The translations under genes and the position numbers were made by a program. Positions 38,802 through 49,380 of a DNA stretch of 64,000 nucleotides are shown here, piece by piece. Source of the DNA: Melampsora larici-populina 98AG31 (taxonomy: Eukaryota > Basidiomycota > Pucciniomycetes > Pucciniales > Melampsoraceae); assembly GCF_000204055.1 (NCBI RefSeq), contig NW_006768848.1, positions 1 to 64,000 of the forward strand. The letters run 5' to 3'. Within the stretch, counting starts at the first letter, position 1. Each line of letters starts with the position of its first letter. A model generated the notes under the pieces. That model worked only from the letters and a program-made list of their open reading frames with translations. It had not been told where the DNA came from and made no database searches.

Positions 38802-40396
38802 TGTGGTGATCAATTTATGGGATCAATTAAAAAATTCACAATTACCAGTTTACCAGTTTATTAGCAGGATTCAGCAGGAAAGAAAATTCGAAATGGAGGT
38901 TTTTGATCAATTGAAGCTCTTGTAGGCTTATGTATTGGTCATTAGGTCAACATTACATCATTTTTATTTCACATTATACATAAGATCATTATAGTTTACT
39001 TACAAACTTATTAAAAAAAGAAAGAAAGAAAAACATAAGAAAAATTTGAAAATATAGGTATAAAAGTTGGAAAATGGTTTTTAGGTTAGTAAAAATAAAG
39101 TTATGGGTATTATGAGGTTAGAATATGAAAGAACAACATTATATTATACTATGACAATTTTAATCTTCAAGGTTGATAAGCAGAAACAAAAGTTATTAGG
39201 GAAAAGGTACTTTTTCGAAGTTGGTAAACAAGAGGTACACGTGTAGTTTGGATGTTTAATAGTGGTAGTGATGGAATTTAAGGTTGCCAAGAGGATTTTC
39301 CGGGATTTTTAAGGTTATAGATGATGATTTCATATTACATGAGCAAGAAAAAGAGAGTAGTAGCTGTGAAAAGTGAAGAAAATGGGTGAAATTCGTGGAA
39401 AATGGAGGTTTTCAGCTAATTACATATGTCAAATGACGTCAGAATAGGTTGGTAGATGGCTCATTCAACGTAGAAGAGTGGATTACATAATGTACAAACT
39501 TTAAATCATTAGTAACGGAGGTTTGTGTAAAAAGTTATAAGGCAAATAAAGAATTGGTATGAATCTCGAATTTACAGTCACAAGTCACATGTAACACCAA
39601 AAACCTTAACTTCACAACTCAATATCTTACTCATCACTCATCAGAAGTAGGTCATGTAGGTGTCAGAAATGATCAATAACACGTGGGCTACAAGATGCAC
39701 TTTAGTAATCAAAAATTGGAGCACATCTGAAAAAATTCGTAATCTCAAAAATTGGTTTTCAGCTAGTTTACAATGCTGTAAATCATATTATTGCGTCATT
39801 GATCACTTTTTGCTGTGAAAATTACATCATTTATTAGTAACAAAATCATTACATTGCGCCATCATAGGGTTTTTAGGGAATTTTGGGCGGATTTGATTGG
39901 TTTTGAGGCTGTTGACCATTGTAAAAGTTCTAGTACATTGTTGTATATAATTTGAGAGGGTTTTGGGACTGTTGTTCCCCTTTTTTCTGTATCATTTACG
40001 CCATTATTATTTTGTTTATCATCATAAACTTATTTTAATAGTACCTGGTCACTTAAATACGCCCTTTATTACAGCTATAAAGAGAAATTTACTTTAGTAT
40101 CATAGTCATAAAGACTTATTGGGAATAATATCAATCAGATATTGCTTATTTTCTTTAGTTATCAATTGGGAATAACACTATAGCAGTGTTGATAGTAATA
40201 CAAAGTGTGCTTTTTGAAGTTTAAATACGTGTGAAGATACATTTCTCTGGTGCCTTATCAGTACTCAATACAACAGAGCTCTTTCTGATTGTGTTGTTTT
40301 AGAAGAGCAGTCCTTAGACAACTTCTACTAGTCATTATATTAGTAGATTATCCTCTTCCAGCTCTGTATAACCCTTGTTGGGTTATAAGTTCTACA
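38802..40396 (+). repeat. 5' LTR of the Ty3 element (about 1.6 kb)
   Basis: Begins TGTGGTGATCAATT and ends GGGTTATAAGTTCTACA. It aligns, inverted, with the solo LTR at 5170-7013, which fixes both ends. The R/U5 part near 40230-40390 includes 'ggtgccttatcagtactcaat', shared with the solo LTR. Confidence 0.75.
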
Positions 40397-40399
40397 TAT

Positions 40400-40417
40400 T
40401 GGTGACTCTGCCCGGGC
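40400..40417 (+). other. Putative tRNA primer-binding site of the Ty3 element
   Basis: TGGTGACTCTGCCCGGGC lies 3 nt after the LTR end. It starts with TGG, the complement of the tRNA CCA tail, as expected for a minus-strand primer-binding site. The tRNA species was not identified. Confidence 0.6.
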
Positions 40418-40647
40418 TTGACAAATTAAAATTAGCTTATAATCAAATCAATTTCTCTTTAATCATTTTCAATAATCAAATTATATTATATTACATCAAG
40501 ACTCAACAAAAATTATCCACGTGGTTATCAACAGAAGAAATTTTAAATTAAAATTATTCAAATCAATCATAAACATTATCTTTCATTCTCATTTAAAAAT
40601 ATATCAAAATTAGTTCTTATTTAAAGAATTTATTATATAAAGAAGCT

Positions 40648-42381
40648 ATGTCTTCAGTTATTCAGATTCATAATCAAGATGTGGCGGATGATGGAGATGA
40701 GGAATTAGAATTACCACCAACATCTCATTATAAAAGAACTCCACGAATTTCTGGAAGCAGAATTTATGTTCCAGATGTTTCTACTTCTATTAACATATTA
40801 CCACCACCACCACCTCCAGGACCTTCCTCTGGATCAACTATTCATGGAAAACAACGTGAAGAACCACCTGCTTCTGAGGATCCAATTCCACCTTCAGCCT
40901 TTACTGGATTCAGGGAACAGGAACCATTATTACCCTCTGATCATGAGGAAGACGTGGATTGGCAACAACAATTTTATAATCAACAACAATATTATTTACA
41001 AAGAGAAAAAGAAGTGGCAGATATGATCACTAACAATAGAATTAAGGAAGAAAAAGAGAAGAAGGAGAAAGAAAAAGAAGTGGTAAAAGTCGTGAAAAAG
41101 AGTAAAGGCAAGAAGGTTATTAAGAAAATTATTAAAGAAGATGATGGAGGAGATTATTCAAGTTCCTCAAGTTCCTCAAGTTCTTCAGATGATGGTTCAA
41201 CTAGTAATGGAGATGTCAGTAGTGAAGAAAGGAATGAGGAGGCTAGAAGTCATATTAAACCACGTAGAATTGATAATACTGATTCAAGTATTAGATTTGA
41301 AGTTGGAAGGAATGTTAAGAAGTTCATTATTAATTATCATAGTCAAGCTGAAGCAAATGGCGCCTCAGAACTTGATATGGTCAGGCAAGTAACCAGCTTT
41401 GTGGTTGGAGAAGAATTGAAGGAGGAAATACGTGAAATGGATGGTTGGGGTACTGGTGAATGGAGTTGGAAGAAAGTTAAGGAACAATTAATTGAAAGAT
41501 ATCAAACTACCACGGAGCAACCAAGATATTCAATTGATCATTTAAGAACTTTGTCAGAAAGAACTGCTAGGACTGGTGGTGTTACAAATAAAGCTGAATA
41601 TCAAACATTTAGAATTAATTTCGACAAAATCCATCAATACTTAACAAGACATGATTATATTGATTCAAATGATGAAGAAGTTGCACACCATTTCTATGAT
41701 GCTTTCTCTGATGAGCTTCAAAAGAAATTCAAGAAAAGAATGATAAGGAAGAAGTTAATGAAGAAGGTGGATAGTGGAAGATATAGGTTACCTAATCTAA
41801 ATAAATTAAAAAAGGTTGTGGATCATTACATTGAAGAAGAAGCCTTATTAATCTTTGAGGATATTGGAGAAGAGAAGTTTGCAATTAAGAATGAAATTGC
41901 TGGAGTTAGAAGTGAAGTAATTCAAAAAGATACTAGTAATAAAGTTGCAAAAATAGGAGGAATGCAAGCAAAAGCCACGCAGCAAATGGAGGTTTTATGT
42001 AGTGACTTGGGAAATTTACATATAAATCACGTGCAGGCTCCATTATTATTACCACCTGTAAATGCATTACATCCTTATCTTCCTGTTTCAAATTCTTTAC
42101 AGACTCAAATTCATCAACAAGCTGAACCTTTTAGAGCTCAACATCAGCAAAATCCGTCAAATTATCAAAGAGTTAATCAATCTTATAATAATAATAATAA
42201 CTTTAATAATCAACCACATAATCTTCCAGCTCAGAATTATAAAGGACAACAGCCCAATTATAGCAGGCCTTATAATAATAACAATGCTAATAGACCTTAT
42301 AATCCGCAAAATCCAAATACTAATAATCAAAATACTTATCAACCTCCACCACCTCCAGTAACACCTGTGGCACCTGTATAA
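40648..42381 (+). CDS. Ty3-type Gag part, truncated by the KDZ insertion
   Basis: Open frame of 577 codons from ATG. Residues 1-190 are acidic, proline- and lysine-rich and probably disordered. Residues about 205-420 form the capsid-like retrotransposon Gag region (RFEVGRNVKKFIINYHSQAE, WSWKKVKEQLIERYQTT, EYQTFRINFDKIHQYL). The tail is Asn/Gln/Pro-rich (QSYNNNNNFNNQPHN). The native frame ends at the TSD (42354-42361). The last six codons and the TAA come from the KDZ terminal repeat. Ignoring the KDZ element, the same frame continues at 52948 into the zinc-knuckle and pol region, so this was one Gag-Pol frame without frameshift. As it stands, only a Gag lacking the nucleocapsid knuckle can be made. 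Confidence 0.85.
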   Translation: MSSVIQIHNQDVADDGDEELELPPTSHYKRTPRISGSRIYVPDVSTSINILPPPPPPGPSSGSTIHGKQREEPPASEDPIPPSAFTGFREQEPLLPSDHEEDVDWQQQFYNQQQYYLQREKEVADMITNNRIKEEKEKKEKEKEVVKVVKKSKGKKVIKKIIKEDDGGDYSSSSSSSSSSDDGSTSNGDVSSEERNEEARSHIKPRRIDNTDSSIRFEVGRNVKKFIINYHSQAEANGASELDMVRQVTSFVVGEELKEEIREMDGWGTGEWSWKKVKEQLIERYQTTTEQPRYSIDHLRTLSERTARTGGVTNKAEYQTFRINFDKIHQYLTRHDYIDSNDEEVAHHFYDAFSDELQKKFKKRMIRKKLMKKVDSGRYRLPNLNKLKKVVDHYIEEEALLIFEDIGEEKFAIKNEIAGVRSEVIQKDTSNKVAKIGGMQAKATQQMEVLCSDLGNLHINHVQAPLLLPPVNALHPYLPVSNSLQTQIHQQAEPFRAQHQQNPSNYQRVNQSYNNNNNFNNQPHNLPAQNYKGQQPNYSRPYNNNNANRPYNPQNPNTNNQNTYQPPPPPVTPVAPV

Positions 42382-42843
42382 ATTGACTTACAAGTCGATC
42401 ATAAAGTGTACTTTATGGTCGACTTGGAAGCCGATCATTTGCACCAGAGCCACTCAGATGCGCTGGCGCACCGTTTGACTACTGCACAAGTCCCCATCAA
42501 GTCCATTCCAAGAACTTTTTTGGATTTGATAACCTTAAAAAACACATTTTAAACAACTTTCAACCACCTGAAGTTTTTTTTTCAACTTCACATTTCAGAC
42601 TCAAGTACCCAGAGCGGTCTGAGTACTCAGACCGCTCTGAAAGGCAGTCAGACCGCTCTGAATGGTACTCAGACCGCTCTGATCAGTACTCAGACCGCTC
42701 TGATTGGTACCCAGAACACGCTGACCAGTAATCAGACCACTCTGACTAGTACTCTAGCTTCCAGAGTCAGACCACCAGACTCGTTTCCTCCCATACCCCT
42801 CCTCAAGACTGCTCTCAGCTGAATACTACTTGGACGGCTTGAT
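42362..42843 (+). repeat. Left TIR of the KDZ element with TCAGACCGCTCTGA array
   Basis: Inverted copy of 52428-52939. It begins CACCTGTGGCACCTGTATAA and ends near the CGGCTTGATC at 42835-42844. Between 42607 and 42760 there are about seven to eight copies of TCAGACCGCTCTGA or one-mismatch variants, spaced about 18-20 bp, some inverted. The two TIRs differ by small indels, such as a 9-10 bp duplication of the 'gtcgacttgg' region in the right copy. Confidence 0.85.
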
Positions 42844-43095
42844 CGCTACCGGAAGTTCCACCTGGGAAGTTCTCACCACGGCTCAAACTAATTCCGATCT
42901 CATGACTCCTCTCTAGGATTGGAACTTCTGGCGCTATCACTCAGCTCAGGAATCTGACTTTCAACGATTGATATCAGATTTTCAAATAACATCACATAAG
43001 AATGTCTACTCAATGATTACAAAATGAATCAACAATTTGATAAGTCAACAGCAAAGTATTATCTCTATCACTATCAACCCAATCAGACCCTCAAA

Positions 43096-46000
43096 TCAAT
43101 CACCTTCCCTATCATCGAGTTCAATCTCGGCGTCGAACACTTCGGCCTCCCTTCCTCTGTCCTCATACCCATCATCTTTGTCCTCTAGATTCAATTGGCG
43201 TTCAGCCTCTTCACCTTCATCTAGCGGAACAGCTTCAACAATCTCAGCTTGCGCAGCAGCTGTCCAAGTGAGTCTACTTCTTACTACCACAGCCAACCAA
43301 TTTGTTTTCAACAATCCATCTTCTTCTTCGGCGAGCTGACTGTATTGTCTTGTACAAGTCAGTAGATCAAACATTCCACTATTCCAGCACATCAGTAATC
43401 GTGCATGATCTTGATCAACTCGCAAAGAAAGGCTGCAAAGGACGTCTTTACACTTCTTCAGTTGCTTGACTGCTGTTGGTATTGTTGAACCGACCACACT
43501 GACGATCCACTTATTGCCTGTGGTGTCTGGGTTGTCATCTGTAGGTTATATGTACATTGAAAGCGGTCAGTACCACAATTTTTTTTCAATCAGATACTAT
43601 AGTCACCTGTGTCTGTGATTGCCGTTCTGAGGGCTGACAGCTTATCTTCCATCTCAAATGCCCATTTCATTGCTTGTCTGCATTCCCGGCTGACTCGATG
43701 TAGTTCATCGCAAGCATGTGTCATATCAAGGTAAGCTCGGATCCCTTCTTGTGTATTTTTATCGGTAGCCCAAGGTTGACCTGGATGTGTCAGGCGACCG
43801 ATATCCCAAAAGCTATTGGTCAAGGAGAGTCTCTGGACATCCTCAAATGGGGGGCACACAATCGGTTCGGCAGTGGGAAAGTCAGAGTGAAATTTGTTGA
43901 CATTCCGTTCAAAAGTCTTGTATTTTGCTTTCAAACTTGCTTGCTTTTCTCTCAATGTCTTTTTTGTTTGTTGCTGAGCCCGAGTTCCTGTTTCAAACAA
44001 TTCAATGTAAGGATATAATGATTAGTTTCATTTGCCATTAATACATACATATAATTTGACCTTACCTTCCCGCTCATCGTTCCTTCTTTGCATCTCAAAT
44101 ACATCAACTCTGGCACCATAAAGTTGAGACTTGGATACTCGAATCCTGATCAGCAATTTGCCTTTAGCCGCTGCAATTATATAGCAAGCATTTGTTAAGT
44201 TTCATCACACACATGAAAGAAAATGAAATGAATCACTTGTTGGTCCAGGCATGTCCCGATATTGATCACCACCTAGCTCTTCCACCACACCGTTTATCTC
44301 TTCCTCGAGAATAGCAAGGCTTTCAGGTAGGATCCGTAACTTCCGTTTGTCATACGCTGTTTGGGTTTGTCTTGGCTTGGCCTGTAGATCATGTAGTTCT
44401 TTTCTATATCGTACTCAAATTACAATATCAGTGAAAATCAAATTGTGTAGTATGATAAGTTAACACTGTGAATATAATGTATTTTTCCGAGGTGAAAAAT
44501 GATTACATTTATTTCACAAAATGATTAAAAATGCATTAATTCTGCATTAATTCTGCATTTTTCTGCATTAATTCTGCATTATTAATCATTTTGTGCATTA
44601 ATGTCAATAATTTTTCACCTTGGAAAAATACATTATTTTTGCAGTGTAACTAACTCAACTCTGCCTCTTGATGACGCTCTTCCAATCCCACTAGTTTCTT
44701 CAGCTTTGTGGTCAGCAGCTGGGAGTTCTCGGTTACCATTGCCCGAAGCTGGCAAATTCTCTGCTGTTCCCACTGCACCTTAAAGTACTCCTGTGTGTAA
44801 GTTGGATTGCGCCTCAAGGAAGCTAACTTGGCAACACTTTTGCTTAAAAGTTTCGAGCTTGTGGTCAAGCAAGATCTCATCCACTTCACTTCATCCAAGG
44901 TCACACAATTAATCCGTGCAGTGTAGATAGAGTGATCTCAGTGTCACATACCCATTTGTGTCCTTTTAACCGCGTTTGTGTGCCGTGCACGTAGATTCAG
45001 CGCACATAGTCTATGCACTTTTGTTGAGTATCTCAAAGCACCAACCAACAAAGCCAGACTAGACCATACACGCTCAAGACCCTCACCATCTGAAAGCCCC
45101 CAGTCCTTGTTGAGTCGTGGATTGTATCTGAGTTGACATGCCCATTGGTGGACATGTGAATGGAATACACTAGTTCCAAACGTCATTTGACCAGCGCCTC
45201 GTTCATTTTTGAATAACTTTCTCTGAGTGTACGCAAGTATGAAAAGTGTGCAAAGGCTGTTTGGATTTTTATACACAATATAGAAGCGTACCTTTATGAT
45301 ACTTTTCTCTATATTACATCCAATATCATATAATATGCCAAATCGACGCGCATTATCATCTCGCTTGACCGTTTTCCGAAGTATCCAGTCTAACATGGCC
45401 AGAGGGTAGTACCCTCTGTTTGTCAAAAGGGAGACTCAGTGTGTTTGAATTGAGTAAGGGTTCGTAGAAACCAAGATCCTCAACGTACTTTTCCCCACTT
45501 TGTACTATATTGATGAACTTCAGAAGATGGTCATGGCGACAAGCCATTCCCATCAGCCCCGTTTCATCACATCCGCGCCAGGTTTGTTTCCCTCTGGTAT
45601 CGTTAGCAGCGGTGTGCTGGGCACTGCAAGGATCCTTTCGGTAGATCAAAGCAGGTTAAGTTTGGCATAACAACAACAAAATAACTTGAACTCACGATGA
45701 GTTCTGCAGTTCGGCGCCCACCACGGTTAAACTCTTCCATTCGGTCCTTCCATTTATTGACATCTGATGGCGAGATGAAAAGTGAGGGTAATACACCGGT
45801 ATCACCCCTCCAAGCTGCGCTCGCAGCAAGATGACGCCGTTGTTGAAAGTTGGCGTCAAGAAATATGATTACATCTGGCTCGGTAGGTCGCTTCCCTGGT
45901 ACCTTTGGACCAAAACAACTAGGACAGTTGCTTGCCAGCTCATCAAGAGGAGTCAATTGTAGAGCTCGAGTCGTCATTTCATCTTCTAATCTAATCATTT

Positions 46001-46919
46001 CACGGTACACGTCCACTGCCTGAGAGAAACACTTCCGCAAATCTCGACGCTACAAAGAATGGCAATGAGCATTCATGTATGTTTGACAGGTGGAAATTGC
46101 TACATGACCGACCTGCTCGCTTCCTGGAACCAGGAAGATGGAATTTTGCGCATCCAGGTACTCCTCAAGACTTTCAACAAATGGTGCCAGTCTTACACTC
46201 GTAAATTTCCACAGAGTGTGGTGAAATTGTAACAAACGAAGCAAAACTGCAGTTCTTGGTTGGAGAGGAGCCGTGCCGATATACCCCATTTGAAGCAACC
46301 GAACTAAATCGGAGGTACACTTGCATCCACGTATCGAGAGCTTCACCCTACCTGTAAGGGTGTAATTTTTGAGGGCCTTATAACAATAGATCAGTTTGAA
46401 TCACTTACCAATTAGATCGATGATGTCCACAGTCACATCCCGCTTCCTCCATTCGGGGCATTTGCAATCAACGTTCCAATCATGGTTCCACAAGGTGGGA
46501 TGACCCCATTGAAAGGTCTTTCGGCTACACGGCATGTACGCATTGAAAAGAGTTGGAGTCACATCTTGCCAGATGGCTTCTTCACGAAGGGTCCTTTCCT
46601 GATATGTGACACTTCGATAATATTCAGAACGGTTCGTTGGATGATTGTCTAAGTTTTGAGGACCCGTTGCAGTATGTTCCGTGTATAATACAACTTGCTT
46701 GTCATCTTCATGAGGATCATTGTCTTCCATCAAGGCATTATTGTTTCCGGGGATGTTGTTTGGAATTGGATTGTTCAGGATTTGAAGACTTGATTGCGCA
46801 GCTTCCGATTCTTGAGCTGCTAGACTAGCTCAACGAGCTCTAGCTGAACCAGGAGGTGCTGGTGTGTCTTTCTTCTGCCGCTTGACCTTTGGTCGAATCT
46901 CTTCGCCAGGTAACGCCAT
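43096..46919 (-). pseudogene. KDZ transposase with CxC1-type cysteine cluster, early in-frame TGA
   Basis: Multi-exon transposase. N-terminal exon from ATG 46917-46919 (MALPGEEIRPKVKRQKKD), then the cysteine-cluster part (CKCPEWRKRD, IRGCKCTSDLVRLLQMGYIG, LLQFHHTLWKF), then the KDZ core. The presumed catalytic acidic residues sit in DANFQQRRH (about 45850), GCDETGLMGMACRHDH (about 45555) and DGEGLERVW (about 45075), with LYDIGCNIEK between. A coiled-coil and acidic tail (43096-44400) follow. Exon blocks: 46401-46919, 46050-46340, 45612-46050, 45485-45640, 45300-45417, 44940-45235, 44650-44900, 44260-44405, 43990-44170, 43600-43980, 43096-43545, all approximate. At 46830-46832 the frame has TGA where the context (CGT TGA GCT) suggests an original CGA. 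Translation could only restart at a later Met, such as the one just before EDNDPHEDD, so function is doubtful. Confidence 0.8.
44464..44646. mobile_element. 183-bp palindromic MITE inside a transposase intron, TSD TAA
   Basis: Nearly full-length inverted repeat: CACTGTGAATATAATGTATT...TTTTTCCGAGGTGAAAAAT on the left and ATTTTTCACCTTGGAAAAAT...GCAGTG on the right, around a centre of ATTCTGCATTA repeats. It is flanked by TAA on both sides (44461-44463 and 44647-44649). A 3-bp TAA duplication is typical of Tourist/PIF-Harbinger MITEs. It lies in the intron between transposase exons at 44260-44405 and 44650-44900. Confidence 0.7.
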
Positions 46920-47707
46920 GGTACGCGGTAGATGATGAACGGGAGGGTTTGAAAAATGGATAAGTTGGTATGCTCAGTGAAGGGGATCTAATATGCATGA
47001 GTCGAGCAGGTAGTTAGTGGCTCATCTCTTCAGGCTACCGCTATCCCAATTGGGACGATTTGTTGCCCCAATCGGGAAAGTCGTAGCCCTCCGTAATGCG
47101 CCTATCTGACGTCATCGCGTTTTCATGCTGGATAATAAGGGTCATGGTCCAACTTTTTCCATCTTCCTGCTGTCCTCATTGTCATTTGATTGAAATGTTG
47201 CTTCAGAGGAAAGCAGCACATGTGTCTTTTTTCACTCCGATTCATCAGCAACTACATAGCAAAAGCTTTGTGGTATGTTGTTCAGAGAACTTTTGACTTT
47301 TATTCAAAAACTCAAAAGTTAGTCTCAGATGTTGATCTGAGACTAAAGTATGTAGTTTTATGATCCAGATACAACAGTATTTACACTTGAGAATAGCCAT
47401 CTTATATCACATTTAGGTTGAGAAATGTAAGAAGGATAATTGACACCAGTAGTACTATGTGAGCTTCAAAATTAGGCTTGACAAGAAAATTGTAGTCTTT
47501 GATACGAGTATTTTACGCCTGCAAGAACAACCAAAGATGTTAGTAACTGCTTGTGCAAGTACACTTTAGATGGAGTTAAATTACCTTGTGTTGAGTCATT
47601 TGATGATGGCAAGTAAAGCTTTGCCTGTGCTTGATGATAAAATTCATGACATTGTTTGATTGTGTTCACATGGATGTGTTATGTATAATTTGTTAACCAT
47701 CATGAAT

Positions 47708-47890
47708 ATATAAGCAAGACTGATATATCATTGCATTCAAAGGTGAAAACTTGCTGAGTTGTATCATCAGCTCTTATCTTTGCAATCCAGCCAACACTTT
47801 AAGCAAGACTGATATATCATTGCAGTCAAAGGTGACAACTTGCTGAGTTGTATCATCAGCTCTTATATTTGCAAACCAGCCAACAATTGA
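47708..47890. repeat. Two tandem copies of a 93-bp unit
   Basis: Units begin AAGCAAGACTGATATATCAT, then TGC-A-TCAAAGGTGA-AACTTGCTGAG and end CCAGCCAACA; the copies at about 47711 and 47802 differ at only a few positions. Confidence 0.8.
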
Positions 47891-48169
47891 TTGCACTGAA
47901 AGATGAGCACCTAATACCCCCAAAGTGTGTGAACATAGAAATATGTTCACACACTTGTGAGATACATAAATGTTTTGCTGGTCTGAACAGTGAAGAGTGT
48001 TTACTGCTTATCTTTGATATACCTGCTAATAAGGTTGCTTCAATTTGGGTGAGGTGACCAAAAAAAAAGTTGAGATTTTTGGTGTATTTCAAAGTTTGAT
48101 ATAAAATGATAAAGGAACTTTTTTCTTTTTGGTTTGACTCAACAAACAAAAAAGTTTTCCCTATAGTGT

Positions 48170-48720
48170 GTTTCCGCCCAAATGTCATTTGGGGTTCCGC
48201 AAGGCCACTTGTAAGAAGACCATAAGTGGCCTTGCTGTTGATTTGACTAATAGCTGTTATATATATAAAAGCCACACATTGAAACAATATTTTCCAAGTG
48301 CAACTTTTCAGTTTGAAGCAAAACTGAAATAGTTTGACTTGTGGCATGTGATTCCAAAACATGTCATTTGGGGTTCCGCCAGCCCATTCAATAGGCCATA
48401 AGTGGTCCATGTGAGGGCGTGTTGGTTATCTAGTGAAGTAAATATAAAAGCCAAACACTCAAAAAATATTTGCCAAGTTCAACTTTTGTGTTTGGAGCAA
48501 AACTGACAAATATTTACCTGTGGCATGTGTTTCCGCAAACATGTCATTTGGAGAAACACAAGCACGGTAATAGGCCATAAGTGGTCTATAACACATTGAT
48601 TTATGCGTGGATGATATATATATATATATGCCACACACTCCAACAATATTTAGTGCAACTTTTCAGTTTGAAGCCAAACCGTTTTTTTCCTTGTGGCTAG
48701 TGTTGCCAAACAATCAACAA
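48170..48720. repeat. Three imperfect tandem copies of a ~180-bp unit in the KDZ spacer
   Basis: Each unit has ACATGTCATTTGG, then GGCCATAAGTGG, then a TATATATAA-like AAAAGCCACACA, then ACAATATTT and CAACTTTTCAGTTTGAAGC. Units start at about 48178, 48355 and 48535. Each ends with 'ttgtggcatgtg' or a variant. The TATA-like run in each unit suggests a duplicated promoter module. Confidence 0.7.
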
Positions 48721-49380
48721 ATAGTACTATGTGACCAACAGATAGGCCAGACGCCCTTATATTCTTGACATCTCAATGTCTAGAATGCAAAAGCTCTTAA
48801 GTCCAAAAATATAATCCAACTTCAACTATTGGGATTTATCTCAAACTGTAGAATATTTTATTGGAGCAATGTACCTCCCAAGTACATTGGAAGGTGTGAT
48901 CAACTTTCTCAAGGTGGTCCATAAAGTGTATATGGACCACCTTGAGCCTGCACACATGGCCATTACAGCAAGAGTGACTCAAATAATATGATTATTTGAT
49001 AGCTTGAGCATTAACTCAAATGATGATATTTTTTCACTCGAGCCACAAGTCCACTCAAAAAGGTAACAAATACCATACATAGCCCAATAGCGTGCAAGTG
49101 CAGCCAGGGCTGCACTTGCACGGGTCCGTGGCTCTGCGGGCCGCGTCATCATCATTTCAAATCAGATGTTTGACTTTTGGTGTCTCTCAGCCAGGCTTCA
49201 ACACTGAACCATCAATCTCTCGAAACCTCCATCCGGTTACTACACATCACTACTTTCAATTGCAGGCAACAAAATCTTGAAGGTATGTCTCAGTTTTTCT
49301 AGAAAACTTGTCCAACATACGTAGAAAGCCTAATACGTCTTGATGTACCTTTTACTATGTCCTTGATTCTTAGTTACACA

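Larger units (their letters stand above)
46920..49380. other. KDZ inter-gene spacer with two tandem repeat fields
   Basis: This is the divergent promoter region between the transposase (minus) and the accessory gene (plus). It holds the repeats at 47708-47890 and 48170-48720. The remainder is AT-rich with no gene. Confidence 0.5.

Noticed and set aside
42362..42381. Apparent native end of Gag (…TPVAPV stop)
   Set aside because: The last codons and the stop are encoded by the KDZ terminal repeat. Gag originally ran on into Pol.
43037..43339. Ser-rich open frame on the plus strand
   Set aside because: It is the antisense shadow of the acidic/coiled tail of the KDZ transposase, where the minus strand has recognised coding sequence.
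49092..49280. Short open frame before the KDZ accessory gene
   Set aside because: It lies in the spacer, overlaps a GC-rich short hairpin (GTGCAGCC...GGCTGCAC at about 49097-49118), and shares no frame with the downstream exons.
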